The position numbers and the translations under genes are program-made. From assembly GCF_024734385.1 (NCBI RefSeq), contig NZ_JANHAP010000005.1:186001-250000 (forward strand): a DNA stretch of 64,000 nucleotides, written 5' to 3'. This DNA comes from Dasania sp. GY-MA-18. GTDB lineage: Bacteria > Pseudomonadota > Gammaproteobacteria > Pseudomonadales > Dasaniaceae. Of the stretch, positions 18,775-27,320 are shown piece after piece (the first letter of the stretch is position 1; every line of letters starts with the position of its first letter). Below the pieces are notes generated by a model. It searched no databases and had not been told where the DNA came from. It was given only the letters and a program-made list of their open reading frames with translations.

Positions 18775-19479
18775 ATGGCATTGGCAGACAAAGTAAACAC
18801 CCTGATCGCCGATTTACAGGCCATGGCGCAGGAGCACAGCAGCATCGTATTGGCCAACAGCTTAGGCGCAGAAGACATGTTGCTAAGCCATGTGATTTTG
18901 CGCAATAAAATTGCCATAGACATATTCTCGCTGGATACCGGCCGCCTGCACCCCGAAACCGTTAACCTGCTGTCTACCATAGAATCGCGTTACAACTACC
19001 GCGTGCATGTGTATTACCCCCAAGCCGAAGCCACCCAAAACTACGTGGCTGAAAACGGCATTAACGGCTTTTACAACTCTTTAGAGGCCCGTAAAAGCTG
19101 CTGCTACATACGCAAAGTAGAGCCGCTAAAACGCGCCTTAGCAGGCAAGGAGGCCTGGATTACCGGCATGCGCAGCGAGCAATCCCCCTCACGTGCCGGC
19201 ATAGACGCCAAAGAGTGGGACGAAGGCAACGGCCTGTGGAAGTACAACCCACTGGCCACTTGGACCGAAGCCGAGCTGTGGGAATATATACGCGCCGAGC
19301 ACGTACCCTACAACCCCTTACACGACCAAGGCTTCCCCAGCATAGGCTGCGCGCCCTGTACCCGCGCGGTGCAACCCGGCGAGGATGTACGCGCTGGCCG
19401 CTGGTGGTGGGAGCAGCGTGAAGGCGGCCAGGAGTGCGGCCTGCACGTGGCGGAAGCGCCAGTCACTATCTTGAAATAG
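18775..19479 (+). CDS. cysH: Assimilatory adenylyl-sulfate (APS) reductase, 4Fe-4S type
   Basis: This 234-aa protein reduces activated sulfate to sulfite with thioredoxin. Besides the catalytic cysteine (Cys221 in ECGLH), it carries the four cluster cysteines Cys109, Cys110, Cys192 and Cys195 (KSCCYIRKVEPL, GCAPCTRAV). These mark the iron-sulfur APS-reductase class, as opposed to the cluster-free PAPS reductase of enteric bacteria. The substrate is therefore more likely APS. A good ribosome site (aggagag) precedes the ATG. A terminator follows directly. Confidence 0.92.
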   Translation: MALADKVNTLIADLQAMAQEHSSIVLANSLGAEDMLLSHVILRNKIAIDIFSLDTGRLHPETVNLLSTIESRYNYRVHVYYPQAEATQNYVAENGINGFYNSLEARKSCCYIRKVEPLKRALAGKEAWITGMRSEQSPSRAGIDAKEWDEGNGLWKYNPLATWTEAELWEYIRAEHVPYNPLHDQGFPSIGCAPCTRAVQPGEDVRAGRWWWEQREGGQECGLHVAEAPVTILK

Positions 19480-19483
19480 TTTT

Positions 19484-19517
19484 TAAAAAAATCCTCGCAA
19501 TGCGGGGATTTTTTTTA
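19484..19517 (+). terminator. Terminator of cysH
   Basis: A stem formed by aaaaaatcctcgca and tgcggggatttttt (one G-U pair) is followed by a T-tract, a few bases after the cysH stop. Confidence 0.88.
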
Positions 19518-19520
19518 TTG

Positions 19521-19584
19521 GTCATACCCAAGGCGACTCCTTCTAGTCGCGGGGCAGGCTCTACCGGCGAACGCAGGTATCCAT
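19521..19584 (+). repeat. Interrupted copy of the short dispersed palindrome
   Basis: gtcatacc is followed by an insertion of about 33 bases containing gcgactccttctagtcgc, which can form a small hairpin. The unit then resumes as taccggcgaacgcaggta-tcca, with one change in the palindrome. Confidence 0.6.
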
Positions 19585-19655
19585 AGTTTTTATTTGTAAA
19601 AAAGTCTGCGCTTCACAGATAAATTGCATAGTAATCAAGGCGACTTTCTGCAGAC

Positions 19656-21659
19656 TCAGCGCACCGCGCTAAGAAAATGCATATGCTTTTCGTATTGGTC
19701 TAGCACGTCGGCGATAACCTGGTCTTCTGTCCAGCCCATGATGTCGTAATCTTGCCCGCCTTCGGCTAGGTAAACTTCGGCGCGGTAGTAGCGTAGTTTT
19801 TCATCGCGGCGGCGGGTGGTGTCGCGCATAATAAAGCTGGGCGGGGTGTAGGGGCGTGCGTGTACGGAGTAGAAAAACTCTTGCTCATCGCCGTGGTCCA
19901 CCTCTATCCAAATCCTGCCCTGTTGGTCGTTGGTGACCTTTGCATCCAGCGAGCGTTTGGTTAATTCGTCTACTACTTTTTTGAGTGAGGGCTCTACGAT
20001 AGTTTCTAAAAAGCTGATTACTTCGTTGTGGCGAGGTTGGTGCACTATGCGTGATAAGCGCTGTTGCCAGCCGCCGGGGCGTGGGGGCAGGCGCGGGGCT
20101 ATCATGGCGTCGCGGGAGCTAACTTGTTTGACTACTTCTAGCCGTAAAGCGCGTACCAAGCCCCAGCACATAAAGAGCATAATAATGGCAAAGGGCAGGG
20201 CGCTGGCTATTACCACGGTTTGCAGGGCGGCTAAACCGCCAGCGACTAGCAGCGCGGCGGCAATGCAGCCCTCTAGCACCGACCAGAATATGCGCTGCCA
20301 CACCGGGGTTTCATCGTCGCCACCGGAGGTGAGCATGTCTACTACCAATGAGCCTGAGTCGGAGGAGGTGACAAAAAAAGTAATGACTAGCACGGTGGCG
20401 ATTAGCGAGGCGATAGTTGAAAAGGGCAAGTATTCTAAAAACTGAAACAGTGCCACCGAAGTGTCGGCGGCAACGGCTGCTGGCAGCTGCACATTGCCTT
20501 GTTCCAAAATCATGTGCAGGGCGTTATTGCCAAAAAAGGTCATCCACATAAAGGTAAAGCCCACCGGCACAATTAATACCCCGGTAACAAACTCGCGTAT
20601 GGTGCGGCCACGGGAAACCCGCGCGATAAACATGCCCACAAAGGGCGACCAGGCTATCCACCAGCCCCAGTAAAATAACGTCCAGCCGCCTATCCAATCG
20701 CCGGGTTGATAGGCGTATAGGTTGAAAGTGGTTTCCACCAGCCCCGATAAATAAGCCCCTACGTTTTGCACATAGGTTTGTAGCAAGTACACGGTAGGCC
20801 CTACCGCTAACACAAACACTAATAAGATCACCGCCAGTATCAGGTTTAACTCAGACACGCGGCGTATGCCGCCATCCAAGCCCATGGCTACCGAAATCGT
20901 GGCAAAGCAGGTGATGATGGCGATGAGTGCCATTTGCCAGTTAACATTGACCGGCACATCAAACAGATAGTTTAGCCCGGAGTTGACTTGGATCACCCCA
21001 AAACCCAACGAGGTTGCCACCCCAAACAGCGTACCTAATACCGCAAATATATCGATAGCGTGGCCTATGGGGCCGTAAATTTTGTCGCCTATTAGCGGGT
21101 AAAAAGCCGAGCGTATGGTGAGTGGTAAATTATGGCGAAAAGCAAAATACGCCAGCGCCAAGGCCACTACCGCATAAATCGCCCAGGCGTGCATGCCCCA
21201 GTGAAAAAAAGTGATGCGCATAGCTTGGCGCGCAGCCTCAACGGTGCCTGCATCGCCTACCGGTGGGTTCATGGTGTGCATGACCGGTTCGGCCACACCA
21301 AAAAACATTAAGCCTATGCCCATGCCAGCAGAAAACAGCATGGCAAACCAAGATAAAAAACTATAATCCGGCTCGCTGTGGTCTGGCCCTAGTTTGATAT
21401 GGCCATAACGCGACAGTGCTAAAATCACCACAAATAATAAAAACAGCGCCACCGCTAATACATAAAACCAACCCGCAGTGTGTACCACCCAGGCATTGAT
21501 TGCCGAGAACAGCTGGTTAGCCAGCTGCGGCGCAATAACAGTAAATAGCACAAAGATCAGGCACAGGGTGACTGAGCCTATAAATACGGGGAGGTTAACT
21601 TTTATCCAGCTTGGCTTTTCCTCTTTATTATTGCTGGCTATGTCTGTTGCGTTGTTCAT
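19656..21659 (-). CDS. BCCT-family betaine/choline/carnitine transporter
   Basis: The 667-aa inner-membrane protein has about 12 transmembrane helices. The family signature lies in the eighth-helix region (WGWWIAWSPFVGMFIARVSR), with the glycine-rich GMGIGLMFFGVAEPV stretch earlier. A soluble C-terminal extension of about 150 residues, as in BetT-like members, probably senses osmotic state. It imports quaternary ammonium compounds with Na+ or H+; the exact substrate is not readable here. A porin-like gene lies just upstream on the same strand, so the two may handle outer- and inner-membrane uptake together. Confidence 0.9.
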   Translation of the reverse strand: MNNATDIASNNKEEKPSWIKVNLPVFIGSVTLCLIFVLFTVIAPQLANQLFSAINAWVVHTAGWFYVLAVALFLLFVVILALSRYGHIKLGPDHSEPDYSFLSWFAMLFSAGMGIGLMFFGVAEPVMHTMNPPVGDAGTVEAARQAMRITFFHWGMHAWAIYAVVALALAYFAFRHNLPLTIRSAFYPLIGDKIYGPIGHAIDIFAVLGTLFGVATSLGFGVIQVNSGLNYLFDVPVNVNWQMALIAIITCFATISVAMGLDGGIRRVSELNLILAVILLVFVLAVGPTVYLLQTYVQNVGAYLSGLVETTFNLYAYQPGDWIGGWTLFYWGWWIAWSPFVGMFIARVSRGRTIREFVTGVLIVPVGFTFMWMTFFGNNALHMILEQGNVQLPAAVAADTSVALFQFLEYLPFSTIASLIATVLVITFFVTSSDSGSLVVDMLTSGGDDETPVWQRIFWSVLEGCIAAALLVAGGLAALQTVVIASALPFAIIMLFMCWGLVRALRLEVVKQVSSRDAMIAPRLPPRPGGWQQRLSRIVHQPRHNEVISFLETIVEPSLKKVVDELTKRSLDAKVTNDQQGRIWIEVDHGDEQEFFYSVHARPYTPPSFIMRDTTRRRDEKLRYYRAEVYLAEGGQDYDIMGWTEDQVIADVLDQYEKHMHFLSAVR

Positions 21660-21697
21660 AGGGTTATCCGTTTACAGTTGCGGTGTATGGGATGTGC

Positions 21698-22822
21698 TTA
21701 TAGGTAAAAGTCTAGGGTGATATACAGTGCGTCAAAGTCGCCTTCACCCACTTGGCCGTTGCGGTCTATAAAACCATCTTGTACTAAATACTCTACATAG
21801 AGCCAGCCGGGGCCATAGTCGTATTTAAAACCCGGCGCATAAGCGGTAACGGTATTAACGCGGTTGCCTTGGGTTTTGGGTTGGGCTGCGCTGGCATCTA
21901 TATAAAAAGTCCAAGGGCCATGGCGGTAGCCTAGCTCGGCGGCCAAACGATTATTTTTAATCGTTTCTGGTAGCATGGCAGTTTGCCAATGGGCTTTGGG
22001 TAAGTCTCGTGTTTGTTGTATGTATGAGGCTTTTAAAAATAAATTATCGATTTCGCCTAAATAATACAAAGCAAAGGCCTGATGGCTACCGCTGGTAGGT
22101 TTATCCGGCGTGCCGGTAAGGTCCTGCAGCTGGCCAGCTTGTAGTGATAGGCCTAGGGCGTGCTGCGCTGTGGCCTGCCACAAGCCATTAGCCACCCAGG
22201 TTTGCACCTTGCGGTAGGTGGTAGCGCTGCCCCAGTGGCCGTTGTCGTCTAGGGTGTCGGTACTGTCGCCACCCCAGTCGTCGGCCAGGTAATAAGCAAG
22301 GTCATAGTTAAACTTACTTTGCTCGCGGCTGAGTTTAACCCCTACATCCATTTGATCGCCATAGCCCGCCAGCAAGATATCACCGGGCCAGAAGTTGCTG
22401 GTTTTCCAGCCGAAGGGCAGCTGTGATTTGCCCACCCGCAATGTGTAATGGTCGCCCCAACGCCAGCCCACCCAGGCTTTGTGCATAGCGAATTCACTAC
22501 CGCTAGAATTATTGTCAGGGTCAGTAAAACTGCCGGGGCCTATACGCATTTCAGCCGAGTACAGCCAGCGGCCTTCATCCTTTGCGTCGCCATCGGCATA
22601 AATAATCAACGCCTCATCACCGAACTCGCCCCCGCTATTGTTATTGGCTTTGTCGCCGGGCAGGTATTTGTAATTACCCCATACACCTGCGGATAAGGTT
22701 TTTTGGGCCTCGGCGCTAGCGTTAGAGCTGGCGGCCATCAGGCCTAAGCACAAGAAGGGCAGGGCTAAAATTTTTTGTAACGAGGGTTTATGTGGTTTGT
22801 GCTCGCTTAGTAAAATTTTCAC
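21698..22822 (-). CDS. Putative outer-membrane beta-barrel (porin-like) protein
   Basis: The product is about 374 aa with a signal peptide ending in LMAASSNASA. The body has alternating aromatic/polar strands typical of an outer-membrane barrel (WVGWRWGDHYTLRVGKSQLP, WLYVEYLVQDGF) and ends in an aromatic strand (LYITLDFYL). It recalls phosphate-selective porin-like or alginate-export-like barrels, but I cannot assign a substrate. The frame is open to 22939. The GTG at 22822 places a normal signal peptide at the N-terminus and is preferred. Confidence 0.7.
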   Translation of the reverse strand: MKILLSEHKPHKPSLQKILALPFLCLGLMAASSNASAEAQKTLSAGVWGNYKYLPGDKANNNSGGEFGDEALIIYADGDAKDEGRWLYSAEMRIGPGSFTDPDNNSSGSEFAMHKAWVGWRWGDHYTLRVGKSQLPFGWKTSNFWPGDILLAGYGDQMDVGVKLSREQSKFNYDLAYYLADDWGGDSTDTLDDNGHWGSATTYRKVQTWVANGLWQATAQHALGLSLQAGQLQDLTGTPDKPTSGSHQAFALYYLGEIDNLFLKASYIQQTRDLPKAHWQTAMLPETIKNNRLAAELGYRHGPWTFYIDASAAQPKTQGNRVNTVTAYAPGFKYDYGPGWLYVEYLVQDGFIDRNGQVGEGDFDALYITLDFYL

Positions 22823-23089
22823 AATAGAGCCAATTTTTTTTGGAGAATTTCGGTTTTTAGCGGCATTACAGCTAAAACATGGGGTTTTTCGTTGGGTAAT
22901 TATAACAAGCTTATGTGCTCTATGTTTTGAAAAGGCCATAAAAATGGGGTTTGTATTTATGTTAGCATTGTTTTTTTCGTGTTGGTTTATTAAGCATAGT
23001 GCATGTTGATGATTTAGCTTGTTTAAAAAAGTTAGGTTGTTTTGCAGGAAGGGGTGGTTTTTTCTTTTTTATCGTAGTCATTGGGTTAG

Positions 23090-23503
23090 TTGAGTTCCGC
23101 CCAGCTGGGCGGGTTCATTATTTTGATTCAAAAATGCTATTCGCATTCTTTCACCCTACGGGCGCCTTTAGACCACAGGCGTCCAAACTGCTATGCAGTT
23201 TGTGCTTGCCCAAAGAAAACAGAACCAAAAGAAAGGGCACCCCTAGTCCGTCGTCGGCTACGCCCCTTTAATTTATAAATAAGCCTGCGCTACTCAAACA
23301 AATTGCATGCAATTTGGACGACCTTTAGGTCGCCCAGAGGGTGAAAAAAAAACCTTAGTTTTTTTGAATCAAATTAACGGCCGCTGCGGAACTCACCTTT
23401 TGAAGATACTTAATCTTCAAAAGGCTCATACAGTCCTCGCTATTTTGTGCCGTTAAATTCCTCCGTTGCTCGGCGACTCCCAAGGGGGACGGGTGCTTCG
23501 TAG
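23090..23503 (-). repeat. Structured intergenic element, copy B (composite)
   Basis: This occupies most of the 829-bp gap upstream of the porin gene. On the minus strand it shows ctacgaagcac, ttgggagtcgccgagcaacg, gcgaggactgt, a private hairpin (ccttttgaagat/atcttcaaaagg), gagttccgcagcggcc and gtagccgacgacggactagg. A second, plus-strand arm (23094-23205) faces it, starting gagttccgccc. It carries aatgc/gcatt and caaactgc/gcagtttg hairpins between the same linkers (gattcaaa, tttcaccc, gggcgcc). Two small open frames here are judged non-coding. Confidence 0.78.
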
Positions 23504-23598
23504 TGAGTTTGGTTTGTGATAATAGATTGTTGAGTAGAGCGTTGTTAGCTTTGATGGCATTAGTACTGCGTGGAACACGCTGTACTAATGGGGAAGGT

Positions 23599-23622
23599 CA
23601 TACCGGCGAACGCCGGTATCCA
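23599..23622 (+). repeat. Short dispersed palindrome, copy 3
   Basis: This is identical in its 24 bases to the copy at 511-534, core taccggcgaacgccggta. It lies between structured element B and the GFA gene. Confidence 0.85.
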
Positions 23623-23651
23623 GTGGCTTGGATTTTGATGACACAGCGATA

Positions 23652-24065
23652 CTAAGGCTGTTTATCAAAAACCTTTGCACCTTCGGGTAACTCAAACCAG
23701 CTTAGTTTTTCACTGACCCAAATATGTGCCGTGGGCTCAAATACACTATCGTCTTCTAGGTTTACCGGTTTGAGTTTTAATTTTACCGTGGAGGGATCAT
23801 CGGGGTTGTAATGGTACACACGGTTACCACAGTTAGGGCAAAACTTAGCGCTATTAATATTGCCGCTATCAGAAGGACGGCTCCATTCTTTAAGCTCACC
23901 ACTAAACTCAATAGTATCCGCCGGAATCATCGCCGTAACACTAAAAGGCGCAGTCGATAACTTCTGGCACTCAGTGCAGTGGCAAGCCAGCACCATTTTG
24001 GGTGCTTCATGTAACGTATAAGTAAGTTGGCCGCATTGGCAGGAACCTTTGGTGGGGAGTTTCAT
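23652..24065 (-). CDS. GFA/CENP-V domain protein
   Basis: The 137-aa protein has the zinc-binding cysteine set of the GFA (glutathione-dependent formaldehyde-activating-like) family: GSCQCGQLTY, LACHCTECQKLS and FCPNCGNRVYHY. Many members have no proven enzyme activity, so only the fold and metal binding are supported. The start follows the conserved KLPTKGSCQCG. It appears to be a single-gene unit. Confidence 0.88.
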   Translation of the reverse strand: MKLPTKGSCQCGQLTYTLHEAPKMVLACHCTECQKLSTAPFSVTAMIPADTIEFSGELKEWSRPSDSGNINSAKFCPNCGNRVYHYNPDDPSTVKLKLKPVNLEDDSVFEPTAHIWVSEKLSWFELPEGAKVFDKQP

Positions 24066-24229
24066 GGTGGCTGTGCTCCTGGTGTGTTGATTGAGTAAGA
24101 AATTTTATTGAGGCTGTAGTTTTCTTGACCGGTATAGTAAAAATCTCGTTTGTCTCTAATGGTTTTCAAGTATTCTGACATAGAGAGATATTGTTGAATT
24201 AATATTGATCAAAGAAGTTTTTTAGGTAC

Positions 24230-25060
24230 TTAGTTTTCATTTAGTCCGTATGCCCTTGAGCCTAGTTTGTTTTTATAAAAGTTTTCGTATTCGATAACTT
24301 CTTTTTGTGTAAGAGATTTTGGTAAAGTACGTAATATTGAAAACCTAAACTCGCGGTGCATATTCTCGCTATTCTCACATATATTCTTTAGCAGCTTATT
24401 ACCACCATGGCCAGATGTTGAATAGTTTTTCCACCTGCCATATATGCCATCAATACCGCAAGCTGAACCAATATACTGTGCGCCTGTACTAGGTTGTAAT
24501 ATTAAGTATATTCCCGCCACGTTAGATAAAGCAGATTGCCACTCTCGATTTGCTTCAGGGTGATTAAAAATACGGCTTAACTCATCGAAATTTAGAACAA
24601 AATCGAGATATCCAGGAAAAGGTCTTGCATACCCAGTAGGCAATATTTCCACAACTTCCTTTTCAGTGAACCATTGATGCCATGCTCTCGTGGATTGCCC
24701 CCAGTCAATTACTATTCTCTCTTCTAAATCCTTGTAACCTTTTTCTTTCTCGAGTCGGTAAAACCAATTATCAGGATCTTCGGAAAGCGTATAAGAACTA
24801 GGTAGGCTAACTTCAGCAACTCGAGAGCGCGAAAGAACTTTATATACCCCATATAATCTAGCTTTACTATACGGTAGGCCAATGAAGGAAATCATATATT
24901 CGCAATCGAGAATAGGTTTAGATTGGCAAGCTTGATAGGTTTCAAGTTGTCCTGTTGTCATTAGTTCATAGAGGTCATGTCGCTGATCTTGATGCCGAAC
25001 AAGTTTAATTTTCTTACTTGTGTCTAAGCCTCTTAATTTTAGTAATTCAACAATATTCAT
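24230..25060 (-). CDS. GIY-YIG nuclease-domain protein
   Basis: The 276-aa protein has about 170 unrecognised N-terminal residues and a C-terminal GIY-YIG domain: GIYLILQPSTGAQYIGSACG, then GIYGRWKNY and a late Glu in IEYENFYKNKLG. The family cuts DNA with one metal ion and the two tyrosines. Base composition is visibly richer in A and T than the flanking genes, and the gene sits between copies B and C of the structured element. Together these suggest acquisition by transfer. Its role (restriction, repair or mobility) cannot be read from the sequence. Confidence 0.82.
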   Translation of the reverse strand: MNIVELLKLRGLDTSKKIKLVRHQDQRHDLYELMTTGQLETYQACQSKPILDCEYMISFIGLPYSKARLYGVYKVLSRSRVAEVSLPSSYTLSEDPDNWFYRLEKEKGYKDLEERIVIDWGQSTRAWHQWFTEKEVVEILPTGYARPFPGYLDFVLNFDELSRIFNHPEANREWQSALSNVAGIYLILQPSTGAQYIGSACGIDGIYGRWKNYSTSGHGGNKLLKNICENSENMHREFRFSILRTLPKSLTQKEVIEYENFYKNKLGSRAYGLNEN

Positions 25061-25242
25061 ATGTTACTTGAGGATACCTAGCAATTTGTAAAGATAATTG
25101 TTGGAGAGTCACGGTTATATGTAAATCTCAATAGAAAAGTAAATTTCTGTATATTTATGCCTTAATATACAGAAATTTAAATATGAACACCTAATTCTTT
25201 ATCTGTGTAGTATTTACAGTCTTAATACTAGTGGCATACTTT

Positions 25243-25486
25243 CTACGAAGCACCCAAACTCCCCTTGGGAGTCGCCGAGCAACGGAGAAAAGTAGCGGTA
25301 TTCATAGCGAGGACTGTCTGAGTATTTTGAAGATTGAGTATCTTCAAAATGCGAGTTCCGCAGCGGCCGCTAGTTTTGGAGTAGCGCAGGGCATCGGCGT
25401 AGCCGACGACGGACTAGGGGGGCCCTTTGGAGTTAAGAGGCCTTTGGGCATGCAAAGGTCTCTTATCGCCCGGCAAGGCGAAACGT
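25243..25486 (+). repeat. Structured intergenic element, copy C
   Basis: This fills much of the 560-bp gap between the GIY-YIG gene and hisA. It has the same linkers as copies A and B, including ctacgaagcaccc, ttgggagtcgccgagcaacg, gcgaggactgtctgag, gagttccgcagcggccgcta, gtagcgcaggg and gtagccgacgacggactagg. Private hairpins are attttgaagat/atcttcaaaat and a tail pair taagaggcctttg/caaaggtctctta. A 118-aa open frame on this strand is considered spurious. Confidence 0.8.
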
Positions 25487-25528
25487 TACTGGAAATACAG
25501 TGGGATAATCAAAAAAGAAAAAAAGTTA

Positions 25529-25554
25529 TGGATACCGGCGTTCGCCGGTATGAC
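25529..25554 (-). repeat. Short dispersed palindrome, inverted copy 4
   Basis: Read on the plus strand as gataccggcgttcgccggta, this is the reverse complement of the copies at 511 and 23599, just after structured element C. Confidence 0.85.
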
Positions 25555-25620
25555 GATGGGGGGAGAAGAGGCGAGAGCCTAATATAAGTCACTCGTCCGG
25601 TAAGCGATATGGTGGGAAGG

Positions 25621-26385
25621 CTAACCAGCCTGCCTCCTATTCCAATCCACACACTCCTCCAAAGTCACACCATTCCCCCCAAAAATATCCAACGCACTAC
25701 CTATGGTCAAATCCACCTTGCCCCCAGAAAGCTGATCCACCTCCTGCAAATCCTGCAGCGATCTAGCGCCACCGGCGTAGGTAACAGGGATGCTGCAATG
25801 TTGGCCTAACAAGCTAACCAAATCTTTATCTATACCTGCCTGCAAACCCTCTACATCAGCGGCATGGATTAAAAACTCAGCGCAGTGGCTGGCCAGTTCG
25901 TTTAAGGTGTCGGCATTAACGGCGGTGTTGGTAATGGTTTGCCAGCGGTCGGTGGCGATGTGCCAGCCGCTTTTGGTTTTGCGGCAGCTTAAATCCAGCA
26001 CTAGCCGGTCTTTGCCGCATTCGGCTTTGATTTTTTCTAACCGCTGCCATGAAAATTCACCGCCCTCAAATAAGTAAGAGGTAACGATTAGGTGTGAGGC
26101 ACCGGCGTTTAAAAACTCGGCGGCGTTGTTGGGGTTAATGCCGCCGCCAAATTGTAAGCCTTGGGGCCAGGCTTGCAGGGCGCTAATGGCCTGTTCTTTA
26201 TTGCCGGGGCCTAGGGCGATAACGTGGCCGCCGGTGAGTTGTTGCTGCTGGTATAGCTGGGCGTAGTAGCGGGCGTCGTGGCTGCTCACAAAGTTAGTGG
26301 CAGCGCCCTGTTCGGTGAGGCTGCCGCCTACGATTTGCTTTACCTGACCTTGGTGTAAATCTATGCAGGGTCTAAACAGGGTCAC
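25621..26385 (-). CDS. hisA: Phosphoribosylformimino-AICAR isomerase, eukaryotic-type HisA
   Basis: The 254-aa TIM-barrel isomerase acts in histidine synthesis. It resembles the fungal/plant HIS6 form rather than the usual bacterial HisA. It starts FRPCIDLHQGQVKQIVGG where bacterial HisA has a PALDL-type start. It also carries GLQFGGGINPNNAAEFL, AGASHLIVTSYLF, KDRLVLDLSCRK, HAADVEGLQAGID and VTYAGGARSLQDL. No other his gene is adjacent. Its start overlaps the stop of the lipoprotein gene upstream (ATGA), so they are co-translated. Whether it is the only HisA of the cell cannot be told from this window. Confidence 0.85.
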   Translation of the reverse strand: MTLFRPCIDLHQGQVKQIVGGSLTEQGAATNFVSSHDARYYAQLYQQQQLTGGHVIALGPGNKEQAISALQAWPQGLQFGGGINPNNAAEFLNAGASHLIVTSYLFEGGEFSWQRLEKIKAECGKDRLVLDLSCRKTKSGWHIATDRWQTITNTAVNADTLNELASHCAEFLIHAADVEGLQAGIDKDLVSLLGQHCSIPVTYAGGARSLQDLQEVDQLSGGKVDLTIGSALDIFGGNGVTLEECVDWNRRQAG

Positions 26386-27209
26386 TGGGCAGGCTCCGAT
26401 TCAGCGCTTTGGTTGTTGAGCAAGGTTTCATAGGGTTGCTCTTTGCCGGGGTAGTCGGCCATTTTTATCAAAGGGTGAAAGGCGATTTCTATGGCCTCTT
26501 CTATGTCGTCTTCGCTGGATAATAGTTTGCGTCTACGCACCCATACTGGGTCGGCCTTTTTGGTGTCCAGCTCTTGGGTGGTGGATATGCCGCCGTAGTT
26601 AAGCAGTACTCTTTGTAAGTCTATGTTGTAGATGTTAACTAATAGCGAGGCGGCTTTGATTTCTTGGTTCCAATCAAAACCTAAAGGGATGGATTTGTCG
26701 GCACCACGCAACATGGGCTTGCGGTTAACACCGTTAAAGCGGGCTAAGTGCTGCAAACCATTATTGTGTTGTGCGTTGTGTTCTATCACGTCGGCAAAAA
26801 CGATGGCATCAGCATCGGTTTGTTTTTTTAGGGTTTGGCCGGCGGTGTACATTACGCGCTGCCAGGTAATATTGTCTATGCGGCCGGTGCTGGGGTCGTA
26901 GGGCTGGCCGTAGCTGCGTATGGCTTGTTTCCAAGCGTTTTCAAAGTGGTACTCGGGCAGTACTTGGTAGCCGTTGTCTTGTAAGTATTCTTTAACATGG
27001 CGTTTAACGCGGCTATCGGCCTTGCGCAGGTGCGACATAACGGGGCGGCCAAAGCTGGTGTTAGCCACTATGACTTTTTTAATGGGCTTGGCTTTTACCA
27101 ATTCTTGGTTGTAGCGGTAGGGGAAGGCGGAGGCTCCTTTTTCAGAGATGCTGCCGTTATTGCTACAGGCACTGATGAGTAATGCTAGGGTAATGAGTAT
27201 AATGCGCAC
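26382..27209 (-). CDS. Hypothetical lipoprotein coupled to hisA
   Basis: The 275-aa product has a short signal peptide and lipobox (ALLISAC), so it should be lipid-anchored. The mature part is about 60% polar with no membrane segment. The stretch KKVIVANTSFGRPVMSHLRK may begin a nucleotide- or sugar-binding-like fold, but I do not recognise the family. It overlaps hisA by four bases. The coupling of an envelope lipoprotein with a histidine enzyme is odd and unexplained. Confidence 0.75.
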   Translation of the reverse strand: MRIILITLALLISACSNNGSISEKGASAFPYRYNQELVKAKPIKKVIVANTSFGRPVMSHLRKADSRVKRHVKEYLQDNGYQVLPEYHFENAWKQAIRSYGQPYDPSTGRIDNITWQRVMYTAGQTLKKQTDADAIVFADVIEHNAQHNNGLQHLARFNGVNRKPMLRGADKSIPLGFDWNQEIKAASLLVNIYNIDLQRVLLNYGGISTTQELDTKKADPVWVRRRKLLSSEDDIEEAIEIAFHPLIKMADYPGKEQPYETLLNNQSAESEPAQ

Positions 27210-27320
27210 GTTGAGTCCTCACGGCGGTTAGGCCGGCTGGCTTGTGTGATGAAAGATGATGATGAATTTGCTGGGTGATTCTAACAACCGTGTACCCAGA
27301 TGAGAAGCCGAGAATAAATA

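Noticed and set aside
22999-23278. Plus-strand frames of 90 and 62 aa
   Set aside because: They run through structured element copy B and are shaped by its repeats, not by codon selection.
25231-25587. 118-aa plus-strand frame
   Set aside because: It covers structured element copy C and the inverted palindrome. No family resemblance.
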